Source: Cryptosporangium aurantiacum | GTDB lineage: Bacteria; Actinomycetota; Actinomycetes; Mycobacteriales; Cryptosporangiaceae | DNA: 64,000 nucleotides | Reading direction: 5' to 3' | Assembly (NCBI RefSeq): GCF_900143005.1 | Contig: NZ_FRCS01000013.1 | Location: 1-64,000, forward strand | In this document: positions 1 to 8,043 of the stretch, one piece after another | Layout: each line of letters begins with the position of its first letter | How positions within the stretch are numbered: the first letter of the stretch is position 1 | Translations under genes and position numbers: made by a program | Notes under the pieces: generated by a model | What the model was told of the DNA's origin: nothing | Seen by the model: only the letters and a program-made list of their open reading frames with translations | The model's database searches: none

Positions 1-1
1 C

Positions 2-1006
2 ACCACCGCCGGTGAACAACCCCACCTCACCGTGCTGGTCCACGCCAGCGACCTGCGCCGCACCCCGGCCGGCCGCACCGTCCTGGCCGACACCCGAGTT
101 TCCGGCCCGGACGGCCCGCTGCCGAACAGCGGTGTGTCCGGCTGGGATCTCGGCTCGGATGCCGACCGGGGCTTCGACCGGATGTGGGACCCGGATACCG
201 ACTGCGCCGCGGACCCTGATCAAGCCGCCGACGAGATCCGGGCTGGCGACTGGGACTGGGACGTGGTCACCGACTGGCTCACCGACCCCCAGCACCAACC
301 CCAACCCGCAACCCCCACCGGCAACCACCCCGACACCGGACCCAGCGGCCCCGACACGCACCCCGGCGCCTCCGGCAGCGGGCCCGGCGGCCCGGGTGGC
401 CCCGGCGGCGGCCCGGGTAACGGTGACCTCGGCCGCTCCAGCAGTGGCTCCGGCGGCGACCGGGGTAACAGCGCCAGCCGTGGCTCCGGCGGCGGCCCGG
501 GAAGCGATGGCCTCGGCGGCTCCGGCGGTGGCTCGGGCGGCTCGGGAAGTGGCTCCGGTCGTGGTCCCCGGGTCTGGGTTCCCGGTAGCCGGTGGGTCCC
601 CGGACCCGGCGACGGCGGCCGCACCGACTTCGGCGACACCCTCCCCCTCGAAGCCATCGACCGCATCGCCTGCGACGCCGCGATCAACCGCATCATCCTC
701 GGACCCGACGACGTCCCCATCGCCGTCGGACGCCGCACCCGCCTCGTCCCACCCACCATGCGCCGCGGCCTCGTCGTAAGGGACCAGGGCTGCCGATTCC
801 ACTACTGCACCCGCCCACCCCACTGGACCCAAGCCCACCACATCATCCCCTGGACCCACGGCGGACCAACCGACATGAACAACCTCATCCTCCTGTGCGG
901 CTTTCATCACCACCGCGTCCACGACGAAGGCTGGACCCTCCAACTCGACGGACAAGAACTCACCATCCGCCGACCCGACGGCACCATCCTCGACCCACCC
1001 GACTAG
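2..1006 (+). CDS. DUF222/HNH endonuclease domain protein (5' end outside window)
   Basis: The reading frame is open from base 2, so the visible protein is the C-terminal part of a longer gene. The first codons (T-A-G-E-Q-P-H-L-T-V-L-V) look like the middle of a DUF222 (13E12-type) domain rather than a start. The C-terminal 100 residues form an HNH module: a C-x4-C pair (CRFHYC), then HHIIPW, the asparagines of NNL, and LLCGFHHHRVH. Between the two parts lies a roughly 110-residue Gly/Ser-rich spacer dominated by GGPGG and GSGG motifs. Such proteins are numerous in Actinomycetota and are predicted nucleases, some linked to mobile DNA; the cellular role is unknown. The next gene is convergent. 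The family call is firm, the function is not. Confidence 0.8.
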   Translation, partial: TTAGEQPHLTVLVHASDLRRTPAGRTVLADTRVSGPDGPLPNSGVSGWDLGSDADRGFDRMWDPDTDCAADPDQAADEIRAGDWDWDVVTDWLTDPQHQPQPATPTGNHPDTGPSGPDTHPGASGSGPGGPGGPGGGPGNGDLGRSSSGSGGDRGNSASRGSGGGPGSDGLGGSGGGSGGSGSGSGRGPRVWVPGSRWVPGPGDGGRTDFGDTLPLEAIDRIACDAAINRIILGPDDVPIAVGRRTRLVPPTMRRGLVVRDQGCRFHYCTRPPHWTQAHHIIPWTHGGPTDMNNLILLCGFHHHRVHDEGWTLQLDGQELTIRRPDGTILDPPD

Positions 1007-1118
1007 CGAACCCAACAGCCGAAACAGCCGGGCGGCACCCCGTCACCCGGCCCATCGGCATGCCCACCGACGCCGCGCGGCCATCGGCATGCCTCGAATT
1101 GCCAGGCCAGGCGGGTTC

Positions 1119-4100
1119 TCACATGGAGCGGACCGTCGCGGCGGCGCGGGCCTCGGCGGCGCCGGGGCGGGTGAGTAGGTCGGCGACGAGGGTCGCCGCG
1201 TCGGCGACGGAGGTCTCGCGGACGGCCTGCTTCACGCCGGGCACCTGCGCCGGTACGACGCTCAGCTCGCGGGCGCCGAGTCCGACCAGGACGGACGCCG
1301 CCCCCGGCGCCGAGGCGAACTCACCGCAGACGCTCACCGTCACCCGCTCCCCCGCTGCCCGGCACACCACGTCGACGAGGCGGAGCACCGCGGGGTCCCA
1401 CGGATCGCCGAGCGACGCGACGCCGCCGTCGCCGCGGGCGGCGGCCAGCGTGTACTGCGTGAGGTCGTTCGTTCCGATGCTGAACACGTCCACCAGCGGC
1501 GCCAGCGCGGACGCCTTGAGCGCCGCGGCAGGCACCTCGATCATCGCGCCGACCCGCAGCCCCGCCGGAATGCCCCTGCCGATACCCCGGACCGCGTCGT
1601 CCAGCGCCTCGCGGGCTGCGCGCAGCTCGTCGACGGTGCTGACCATCGGGAACAGCACGCTCACCGGTGTCTCGTGTGCGACCCGGACGATCGCGGTGAG
1701 CTGCGCCGCGAACAAATCCGGGCGCAGAAGCGAGAACCGCAGCCCTCGGACGCCGAGGAACGGATTGTCGCCCGGCGGCACCGGCGCGTACGGCAGTGGC
1801 TTGTCGCCGCCCACGTCGAGCGTCCGCAGCGTGAGACGCCGTCCGCCGAGCGCGTCGGCGAGCGCGCGGTACGCGGTGACCTGCTCGTCCACGTCCGGGG
1901 CGGCGTCCCGGTCGAGGAACAAAAATTCGGTGCGGACCAGCCCGGCCAGGTCGGCGCCGGCCGCTGCGGCAGCGGTGGCGTCGGCGAGACCGCCGAGGTT
2001 CGCGCCGACTTCAATCTGGACGCCGTCCCGGGTGCGGGCCGGCCGGTGGGCCTGGGCCGCCGCGGCGGACGCCGTCCGCACGGCGTCGGCGCGGGTGCGT
2101 TCGAGCCGCTCCCGGACGTCAGGGGCCGGGTCTAGCACCAGCTCACCGGTGTCGCCGTCGAGCGCGACCGGCGTGCCGTCCGGGACCGCGAGCACCGTGT
2201 CCCCGGCCGCCACGACCGCTGGGATGCCGCGGGCCCGCAGCAGGAGGACGCTGTGTGCGGTGGGGCTGCCGTGCGCGAGGACGACCCCGGCGATGCGCGC
2301 GGGATCCACCGCGACCGCCTCCACCGGCGTGAGGTCCTCCACGATCAGGACGACGCTCGCATCCGCAGAAGCGTCTCGCCCGGCGCTACTCACCAAGCCC
2401 ATCCCGGACGCGGCGTCGGCGGGCGCGGCGTCAGACGCTGCCGAATCATCGGCAGGCGCCACCTCACCAGTCGAGTCGAAGCCCGCCGTGGTGGCGGCGG
2501 TCGCGACGTCGGCGCGCACGACCTCGCCAGGCGTAGTGGGAGCAGGCGTAGCGGCGGAAGACGCGACCTCGGGGCGCACAACCTCGCCAGGCGTAGTGGG
2601 AGCAGGCGTAGCGGCGGTAGGCGCGGGGCGCGTGGTGGCGGCAGATGTGAGGGCGGCCATTACCTGGTCGCGCAGGGCTGCCAGGTCGGCGGCGCGGGCT
2701 CGCAGGTAAGGGTTGGCGAGCGCGCTCCAGGTGGCCTCGGCCGCGCCGATCGCCTCGGCCCAGGCGGTCCCGGCATCGGCTCCGGACGTTATCCGCGCGG
2801 ACGCCGCCGTCCGTAGCTCTGGATCGTCCAGCAGCAGCAGGTGAGCGTCGAAGATGCCGGCTTCGGCAGCGCCCAGTTCGGCGGCGACGCGCTCGCGGAC
2901 GGTGGTGATCTCCGCGGCCACCGCTGCCAGCGCGCCCTCGAGCCGCTGCTGCTCGTGCTCCGGGCTGCGTGCCGCGGCCACTGGATCTCCCGCAGCAGGA
3001 CGCAGGGCCCGCTGCCGCACGACCCCGATGACGATCCCTGGGGATGCGGCCAGGGCTCCTGCGCCCGCCAGCAGCGCCACGGTCTCGCCCGACTCAGATG
3101 GCCCCTGACCAGCCGGGACCGCCGCAGGCATCCCTGCGGCAAACGGCTCCGCAGCAGACGGCTCCGCGCTAGACGGCACCGCGGCGGAAGGCCCTGCTGC
3201 AGGCGATACCCCTGCAGGCGATCCCGCTGCAGGGGAGCCCGCTGCGGACGAGCCCACTGCAGGCGTGCCCGCTACGGGCAATCCCACCGCGGGGGATCCC
3301 GCTGCGGGTGGCAGCGCGGACTCGGGTGGAGCCCAGCGCGGACCGGGGGGCGCGCCGAAGATCTCGTGGGCCGCGCTGAGGACGCGGCGCAGTGCGTCCT
3401 CAGCGCCCGCTGGGACGCCGACCTCCACCTCGTGTCCGGACAGCGCCTCCAGGGTCGCGACCCGGCTCAGGCTCTCCGCGGGTACCGGCCCGGCACCGGT
3501 CGTCAGGTTCCGCAGCGTCACCGGCACCCCGGTCCCGCGCACAGCCCCGATCAGCGCCGCAGCCGGACGGGCGTGCAGCCCTTGCGGATCGGTCACCACG
3601 AACGAACCCCGCAGCCCGCCGACCGTCGACGGCGCGTCCGCGCCCCCGGACACCGGCCCAGGCCCCGCGCCTTCCGGCGCCGATCCATGTCCGGCGCCTC
3701 CCGGCACCGACGACGGCCCCGCACCCCCCGACACCAACGGCGACCCCACATCTCCCGACACCAACAGCCCCGCCCCCTCCGACACCGACGGCGGCCCCGC
3801 ACCCCCCGACACCAACGGCGACCCCACGTCTCCCGGCGCCGACAGCCCCGCCCCCTCCGCCGCTGGCGGCGACCCCGCGTCTCCCGGCGCCGGGCGCGAC
3901 CCGGAGCCCTCCGGCGCCGACGGGGACGCGGCGGGCGGCGGCCCGGCCGCTACCGGCGCACCGAGGTGTTCGGTCTTCGCGATCAGTCCGGCCGCCGCCT
4001 CGGCCGCTACTTCGGCCCGTGGCGCTCCTCCGGCCGCTGCGACCACGGCCGCGACCAGCCCCTCGACGAGCGGCGCCGGGCTCAGCGTCACCCGCTCCGC

Positions 4101-4388
4101 GACGTCCGGATCGAGCAGGTCGAGCGCGAGCTCGGCCGACAGGACCGCGGAGCCGAGGTCCATCAGCACGACCACGCCTGCCGGTCCGGAGACCTCGCCG
4201 ATCGCCTCGGCGATCGCGACCGCGTCGGTCCCGAGCCCCACTTCCCCGGCGGGCCCTGCGTCGTCGAGACCCGCCGCGACCGCGATCCGCACCGGCGCAT
4301 CCTGCGCCATCTCCCTGGCCAGCCCCACCGCCGCCCGCGCCAGCGGACGGCTGTGGGACACGGCCACCAGACCGACGATCTCAGCCAC
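1119..4388 (-). CDS. dhaM: DhaM-HPr-Enzyme I fusion phosphotransferase for dihydroxyacetone kinase
   Basis: 1089-residue cytosolic PTS protein read from GTG at 4388. Residues 1-130 are the DhaM EIIA-like domain, with the probable phospho-acceptor His12 in VSHSRPLA. HPr spans about 260-345, with His272 in GLHARPAA. A complete Enzyme I runs from about 447 to the end: phosphohistidine motif at His712 (SPTAHS), TLDVGGDKPLPY, EVPAA, the SIGTNDLTQY motif and the active-site Cys region VCGEFA. By family knowledge phosphate flows PEP to EI, HPr, DhaM and then the ADP on DhaL. The well-known E. coli DhaM has only a truncated EI, whereas this one looks self-sufficient. Three low-complexity spacers are odd: about 135-258 (SGGAGP/GDVGSP repeats), 350-440 (PAAGSP repeats), and an insert at about 585-676 inside EI containing two TPAPTTPGEVVR copies. 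It is the last gene of the dhaKL operon. Confidence 0.9.
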   Translation of the reverse strand: MAEIVGLVAVSHSRPLARAAVGLAREMAQDAPVRIAVAAGLDDAGPAGEVGLGTDAVAIAEAIGEVSGPAGVVVLMDLGSAVLSAELALDLLDPDVAERVTLSPAPLVEGLVAAVVAAAGGAPRAEVAAEAAAGLIAKTEHLGAPVAAGPPPAASPSAPEGSGSRPAPGDAGSPPAAEGAGLSAPGDVGSPLVSGGAGPPSVSEGAGLLVSGDVGSPLVSGGAGPSSVPGGAGHGSAPEGAGPGPVSGGADAPSTVGGLRGSFVVTDPQGLHARPAAALIGAVRGTGVPVTLRNLTTGAGPVPAESLSRVATLEALSGHEVEVGVPAGAEDALRRVLSAAHEIFGAPPGPRWAPPESALPPAAGSPAVGLPVAGTPAVGSSAAGSPAAGSPAGVSPAAGPSAAVPSSAEPSAAEPFAAGMPAAVPAGQGPSESGETVALLAGAGALAASPGIVIGVVRQRALRPAAGDPVAAARSPEHEQQRLEGALAAVAAEITTVRERVAAELGAAEAGIFDAHLLLLDDPELRTAASARITSGADAGTAWAEAIGAAEATWSALANPYLRARAADLAALRDQVMAALTSAATTRPAPTAATPAPTTPGEVVRPEVASSAATPAPTTPGEVVRADVATAATTAGFDSTGEVAPADDSAASDAAPADAASGMGLVSSAGRDASADASVVLIVEDLTPVEAVAVDPARIAGVVLAHGSPTAHSVLLLRARGIPAVVAAGDTVLAVPDGTPVALDGDTGELVLDPAPDVRERLERTRADAVRTASAAAAQAHRPARTRDGVQIEVGANLGGLADATAAAAAGADLAGLVRTEFLFLDRDAAPDVDEQVTAYRALADALGGRRLTLRTLDVGGDKPLPYAPVPPGDNPFLGVRGLRFSLLRPDLFAAQLTAIVRVAHETPVSVLFPMVSTVDELRAAREALDDAVRGIGRGIPAGLRVGAMIEVPAAALKASALAPLVDVFSIGTNDLTQYTLAAARGDGGVASLGDPWDPAVLRLVDVVCRAAGERVTVSVCGEFASAPGAASVLVGLGARELSVVPAQVPGVKQAVRETSVADAATLVADLLTRPGAAEARAAATVRSM

Positions 4389-4788
4389 CGGCCGAGCCTC
4401 CCGCGGTCAGGATGCCACCGGCCGTGCCCGCCGCCAGGACGGCCGCCCGCGACGCCACGACGGTCACAGCCCTCGACCCGACCCGCCACGCCTGCGACGA
4501 CGACTCCCGAAGCCGCGGCTCTCCGCCTGGCGACCGGCACCCGCGTAGCCACGACGACCTCACGCTCGCGACGGCCACCCCCAGAACGATGGCCACTCCA
4601 AGAACGACAGCCACCCCAAGAACGACAGCCACCCCAAGAACGACAGCCACCCCAAGAACGACAGCCACCCCAAGAACGATGGCCACCCCAAAAACGATGG
4701 CCACCCCCAGAACGACAGCCACCCCCAGAACGACAGCCACCCCCAGAACGACAGCCGCCCACGCCCCTGACGCCACGACCTCAGCCAC
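4381..4788 (-). CDS. possible small hydrophobic VVLGVA-repeat protein between dhaL and dhaM
   Basis: A 135-codon frame from GTG at 4788. It overlaps the dhaL stop by 8 nt and the dhaM start by 8 nt (GTGGCTGA at both junctions). Residues about 12-72 are ten copies of a hexapeptide of type VVLGVA or IVLGVA, encoded by an 18-bp tandem repeat; they would be strongly membrane-seeking. The rest is Ser/Arg/Ala/Gly-rich with no recognisable domain. The first codons (MAEVV) copy the first codons of DhaM (MAEIV). This suggests that the segment arose by duplication of the dhaL/dhaM junction followed by repeat expansion. I do not recognise a homologue. It may be a real translationally coupled peptide or only a spacer kept in frame. 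Confidence 0.35.
   Translation of the reverse strand: MAEVVASGAWAAVVLGVAVVLGVAVVLGVAIVFGVAIVLGVAVVLGVAVVLGVAVVLGVAVVLGVAIVLGVAVASVRSSWLRGCRSPGGEPRLRESSSQAWRVGSRAVTVVASRAAVLAAGTAGGILTAGGSAGG
4573..4752. repeat. 18-bp tandem repeat, ten units
   Basis: Ten consecutive units of the form rGCCACCCCmAGAACGAy (plus strand), with a few substitutions (an ACTCC unit, an AAAACG unit). Because 18 is a multiple of three, the array stays open in several frames. On the minus strand it reads as VVLGVA hexapeptides, on the plus strand as TPRTTA. There are no unique spacers, so it is not CRISPR. It fills the otherwise geneless 392-bp gap between dhaL and dhaM, and copy number would be expected to vary between strains. 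Confidence 0.9.
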
Positions 4789-5362
4789 TTGCCCCGAGGG
4801 TCACCGCGGCCGCCGTGACCAGCAGCGCCGCCGAGGTCGCCCCCGGATCGAGGTGACCGGCGCTGCGCTCACCCAGGTAGCTGGCTCGGCCCTTGCGGGC
4901 GACGAGCGGGATCGTCGCGTCCCGGCCGGCGTCGGCGGCGTCCACCACGGCGGCCCAATCCTTGCCCGCTGCCAGCGCCTCGGCGGCCGGGACCAGCGTG
5001 TCGAGCATGGTCTTGTCGCCGGGCGCGGCTTTGCCCCGGGCAGCGACGCCGTCGACGCCGGCGCGGAACGCGGCCGGGAAGCCGTCGCCGATTGAACCCG
5101 CGGCTCGCAGGAAGAACGTGCCGTAGAGCGGTCCGCTGGCGCCGCCGACGGTGCTGACCAGCACCATCCCGACCTTTTTGAGCAACGCCCCGTCGTCGGG
5201 GAACGACGAATCCTCGAGCGCCGCGACCACCGCGGTCAGCCCCCGCGAGAGGTTGGCGCCGTGGTCGGCGTCGCCGATCGCGGAGTCCAACTCTGTCAGC
5301 CGCGGCGCCTCCGCCACCACCGACCGCGCGAACTCCCGCACCCAGGCCTCGACGTCACTCAC
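4781..5362 (-). CDS. dhaL: dihydroxyacetone kinase ADP-binding subunit DhaL
   Basis: 193-residue protein that carries a tightly bound ADP/ATP and phosphorylates the dihydroxyacetone bound to DhaK; it is recharged by DhaM. The N-terminal motif LDSAIGDADHGANLSRG supplies the Mg/nucleotide-binding aspartates. GGASGPLYGTFFLR and the MLDTLVPA and YLGERSAGHLDPGA segments are typical of the DhaL fold. The start chosen is GTG at 5362, which overlaps the dhaK stop as GTGA. A longer upstream reading frame exists only because the region antisense-shadows dhaK. Length matches the family (about 200 residues). Together with DhaK and the DhaM fusion it forms a PTS-dependent Dha kinase. Confidence 0.92.
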   Translation of the reverse strand: MSDVEAWVREFARSVVAEAPRLTELDSAIGDADHGANLSRGLTAVVAALEDSSFPDDGALLKKVGMVLVSTVGGASGPLYGTFFLRAAGSIGDGFPAAFRAGVDGVAARGKAAPGDKTMLDTLVPAAEALAAGKDWAAVVDAADAGRDATIPLVARKGRASYLGERSAGHLDPGATSAALLVTAAAVTLGASG

Positions 5363-6345
5363 GCGCCCCACCGCAGCCCGGGCGTGTCGACCGGGGCGTC
5401 CCACAGCCGGAGCAGCTCGTCGTCGAGGGCCAGCAGCGTCACCGACGCTCCGGCCATGTCGAGGCTGGTGATGTACGACCCCACCAACGATCGCACGACC
5501 GGTATGCCCTGCTTGTCCAGCAGCGCGGCGACCTCGCCATAGAGCAAATACTGCTCGATCAGCGGGGTTCCGCCGAGGCCGTTGACGAACGCCAGCACAC
5601 CCTGGTCCGGCTGGAGCTCGGCCAGTACCGGCTCGACCAGCATCGCGGCCGCCTCGTGCGCCGACGCCATGGGCACCCGCCGCCTGCCGGGTTCGCCGTG
5701 GATGCCGACGCCGAGCTCCATCTGGTCGTCCGGGAGGTCGAACGTGGGCTTCCCGGCGGCCGGCACCGTGCACGACGTCAGCGCGAGCCCCATGCTGCGG
5801 CCGCGGTCGTTGACACGCTGCGCGATCGCGGCGACCTCGGCGAGCGGACGGCCCTCTTCGGCGGCGGCGCCGGCGATCTTCTCCAGCAGCACGGTGACGC
5901 CCACGCCGCGCCGGCCCGCGGTGTAGAGGCTGTCTTCCACGGCGACGTCGTCGTTCGTGATCACGGTGGCGATCTCGACGCCCTCGGCCAGTTCCGCGGC
6001 CATCTCAAAGTTCATGACGTCGCCGGTGTAGTTCTTGACGATGTGGAGCACGCCGGCACCACCGTCGGCGAGTTGGGTCGCGGCGAGGATCTGGTCGGGG
6101 ACGGGAGAGGTGAACACTTCCCCGGCGCAGGCGGCGTCGAGCATGCCGCGCCCGACGAAGCCGCCGTGCATCGGCTCGTGCCCCGACCCGCCGCCGGAGA
6201 TCAGCCCGACCTTGCCCCGGACCGGCCCGTCTCCCCGGTACACGACCCGGTTCTTGAGATCGACCGCCAGCTTCGGGTGAGCGGCGGCCAGGCCCGCGAG
6301 TGCCTCGACCACGACGTCGGCGGGAGCGTTGATGAGCTTTTTCAT
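5359..6345 (-). CDS. dhaK: dihydroxyacetone kinase substrate-binding subunit DhaK
   Basis: 328-residue cytosolic subunit that binds dihydroxyacetone covalently as a hemiaminal. The signature GGGSGHEP (His56), Asp109 in NYTGD and the substrate-linking His216 in GVGIHGEPG are all present. Length and order match family members. A strong ribosome-binding site (AGGAG) lies 8-9 nt before the ATG at 6345. It is the first Dha gene and its stop overlaps the dhaL GTG. The product, dihydroxyacetone phosphate, enters glycolysis. Overflow, glycerol or formaldehyde-derived dihydroxyacetone are possible sources, and none is decided by the sequence. Confidence 0.95.
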   Translation of the reverse strand: MKKLINAPADVVVEALAGLAAAHPKLAVDLKNRVVYRGDGPVRGKVGLISGGGSGHEPMHGGFVGRGMLDAACAGEVFTSPVPDQILAATQLADGGAGVLHIVKNYTGDVMNFEMAAELAEGVEIATVITNDDVAVEDSLYTAGRRGVGVTVLLEKIAGAAAEEGRPLAEVAAIAQRVNDRGRSMGLALTSCTVPAAGKPTFDLPDDQMELGVGIHGEPGRRRVPMASAHEAAAMLVEPVLAELQPDQGVLAFVNGLGGTPLIEQYLLYGEVAALLDKQGIPVVRSLVGSYITSLDMAGASVTLLALDDELLRLWDAPVDTPGLRWGA

Positions 6346-6401
6346 GCCGATGCTCCTTTGCAGCAGCAGAATCCAGTGTGGTCGTCCGCAGCCCTCGCTC
6401 G

Positions 6402-7469
6402 CTACGGCAGATCGTCGGGGAGCCCGCGGGACGCGACGGCGGCGGCGAGGTCGGCGCCGAGCGCGGGGGCGAACTTGAACAGGTTCTCGCCCCAGACGGC
6501 GAGCACCGGTCCGGCGCGCGCGACCTGGATGCCGTCACCCAGCTCGGGCGTCACCGCGCAGTACACGGTGTCGACCGGGGTGGGGTCCACGACGTCGCCG
6601 AGGAATTCCGCGACGTAACCGGTGACGACGGGCTCGGCGCGGCGTCTGGCCTCGTCCGGTCCGATTTCCCAGGCGGTGTCCTCCTCGGGTAAGTGGCCGC
6701 CGATCGCCCACTGGCCGGGCGCGGCCAGGTGGCCGTAGGTGGTGAACCCGTCCTTCCAGGCGCCGCTGCGTTCGATCCAACAGCGCGGCGGCGGCAGCGC
6801 GCCTCCGTCCGGCCCGGCGGTGGCCACCAGCGGAAACGTGAATCGGACGTGGTGCTCCAGCGCGGCGGGGACCGGGAGGCCCAGCGGTGCGGCCAGTGCC
6901 GCGGTGCCGGTGCCCGCCGCGATCAGCACCGAGTCACACTGCCAGCTGCCGCCGGTCGAGTGGATCGTGGCCGTGTCCCCGTGGACGGTGATCCGCCGCA
7001 CAGCGTCCACATGCACGGAGCGACGTACCGCGGCGGTGAGGAACTCGCCGGTGGCCTCGGCCCGGATGACGCCGCCCGCGGGGTCGACCAGGAACGGCCC
7101 CGGCGTTCCCGGCCGGGCCGGAAGGCCCGGGACGTCGGCGACGTCGGCATACAGTCCACAGCGGACCCCGGCGGACCGCATCGCGGCGTACCACTCGTCC
7201 GCGCCGACGCCGCTGACGACCGTGCTCTCGGCCCCCACCAGCGTGCGGCCCGCCGTCCGCTCCCAGCGGCGCCAGCCGGTCCGGGCCCTGGCGGCGTACC
7301 GCACGAGCGCCGGGGTGCCGTGCGCCAGGCGGAAGATCCGGGTGCCGCCGCGCGACCGGCCACCCATCGGCGCACCGGATTCGTAGCACCGCACGCTCAC
7401 CGGGTACCGCCGCAGGGCGTAGGCGGTCGACAGTCCGACGATGCCGGCCCCGATCACCCCGATGCGCAC
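6402..7469 (-). CDS. FAD-dependent amine oxidoreductase (DAO/sarcosine oxidase-like family)
   Basis: 355-residue DAO-fold flavoprotein. It starts at GTG 7469 with a Rossmann motif, GVIGAGIVGLSTAYALRR, followed by SRGGTRIFR, which matches the GSSHG-x-R-I-x-R motif of monomeric sarcosine oxidase relatives. Near the C terminus YCAVTPELGDGI puts a Cys where monomeric sarcosine oxidases attach FAD covalently. WGENLFKFAPALG near the end corresponds to the [10 protein letters not shown] segment of the family, with the CGFSGHG part altered. It probably oxidises a secondary or N-methyl amine, and the substrate is unknown. It lies 56 bp upstream of dhaK in the same direction and 18 bp after the phosphoribosyltransferase, so co-transcription is likely. 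Confidence 0.8.
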   Translation of the reverse strand: MRIGVIGAGIVGLSTAYALRRYPVSVRCYESGAPMGGRSRGGTRIFRLAHGTPALVRYAARARTGWRRWERTAGRTLVGAESTVVSGVGADEWYAAMRSAGVRCGLYADVADVPGLPARPGTPGPFLVDPAGGVIRAEATGEFLTAAVRRSVHVDAVRRITVHGDTATIHSTGGSWQCDSVLIAAGTGTAALAAPLGLPVPAALEHHVRFTFPLVATAGPDGGALPPPRCWIERSGAWKDGFTTYGHLAAPGQWAIGGHLPEEDTAWEIGPDEARRRAEPVVTGYVAEFLGDVVDPTPVDTVYCAVTPELGDGIQVARAGPVLAVWGENLFKFAPALGADLAAAVASRGLPDDLP

Positions 7470-7487
7470 GGTCCTACCGTAAGCGGC

Positions 7488-7961
7488 TCACCCGACGGGC
7501 GGCAGGGTCGACCACGGGAAGTTGATCCAGCGATCGGTGCGCCGCCAGACGTACTCGCAGTGAACGACCGATTGCGGCTTTTCGTACAGCACCGCGGTGC
7601 GTGCCTCGGCGACGTGCGCGGAACAGAACTCGTAGACGACCTCGAGCGTGCGGCCGGTGTCGGCGACGTCGTCCACGATCAGGACCCGCGCGCCGGCCAG
7701 GTCGACGATCTCGGGCACCGGCGGCAGCATCACCGGGACCGCGAGCCGCTCGTCCACGCCGGTGTAGAACTCGACGTTGATCGTGGCGACGTTCTTCACG
7801 TCGAGCGCGTAGGCCAGCGCGCCGGCGGGCAGCAGGCCGCCGCGCGCGATCGCCAGGACGATCTCCGGGCGGTACCCGTCGGCCGCGACCTGAGCGGCGA
7901 GCTCACGGGACGCCGTGCCGAACAGATCCCAGGTGAGCACTTCACGGGCACCAGAAGTCAC
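7488..7961 (-). CDS. purine-type phosphoribosyltransferase
   Basis: 157-residue PRTase-fold protein. The PRPP-binding loop is VLIVDDVADTGRT, preceded by IARGGLLPAGALAYAL (the PPi loop) and followed by KPQSVVHCEYVWRRTDRWINFPW, a C-terminal hood seen in xanthine/guanine PRTase-like proteins. The frame can be read further upstream, but GTG at 7961 gives the usual family length and leaves an 82-bp intergenic space for promoters shared with the divergent protease gene. It probably salvages a purine base; base specificity cannot be read. Confidence 0.82.
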   Translation of the reverse strand: MTSGAREVLTWDLFGTASRELAAQVAADGYRPEIVLAIARGGLLPAGALAYALDVKNVATINVEFYTGVDERLAVPVMLPPVPEIVDLAGARVLIVDDVADTGRTLEVVYEFCSAHVAEARTAVLYEKPQSVVHCEYVWRRTDRWINFPWSTLPPVG

Positions 7962-8043
7962 GCCGAATCGTAAACGCGGCTGGCGGGAAGCCCGCGACCG
8001 AGCAACAGTTGCAACAAGGTAATCAACCAGCGAGGAGGCCCTC

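Noticed and set aside
4573-4752. Regular repeat array that could be mistaken for CRISPR
   Set aside because: Eighteen-bp units are directly adjacent with no unique spacers and no cas genes nearby; it is an in-frame tandem repeat.
2841-4856. A 671-codon plus-strand ORF with repeated PPQERQ
   Set aside because: Repeat-driven shadow of the DhaM linker and the 18-bp array.
3392-5095. Long plus-strand ORF rich in Pro/Thr/Arg opposite dhaM and dhaL
   Set aside because: It is the antisense shadow of GC-rich genes and repeats; no start context or domain, while the minus strand has coherent Dha kinase proteins.
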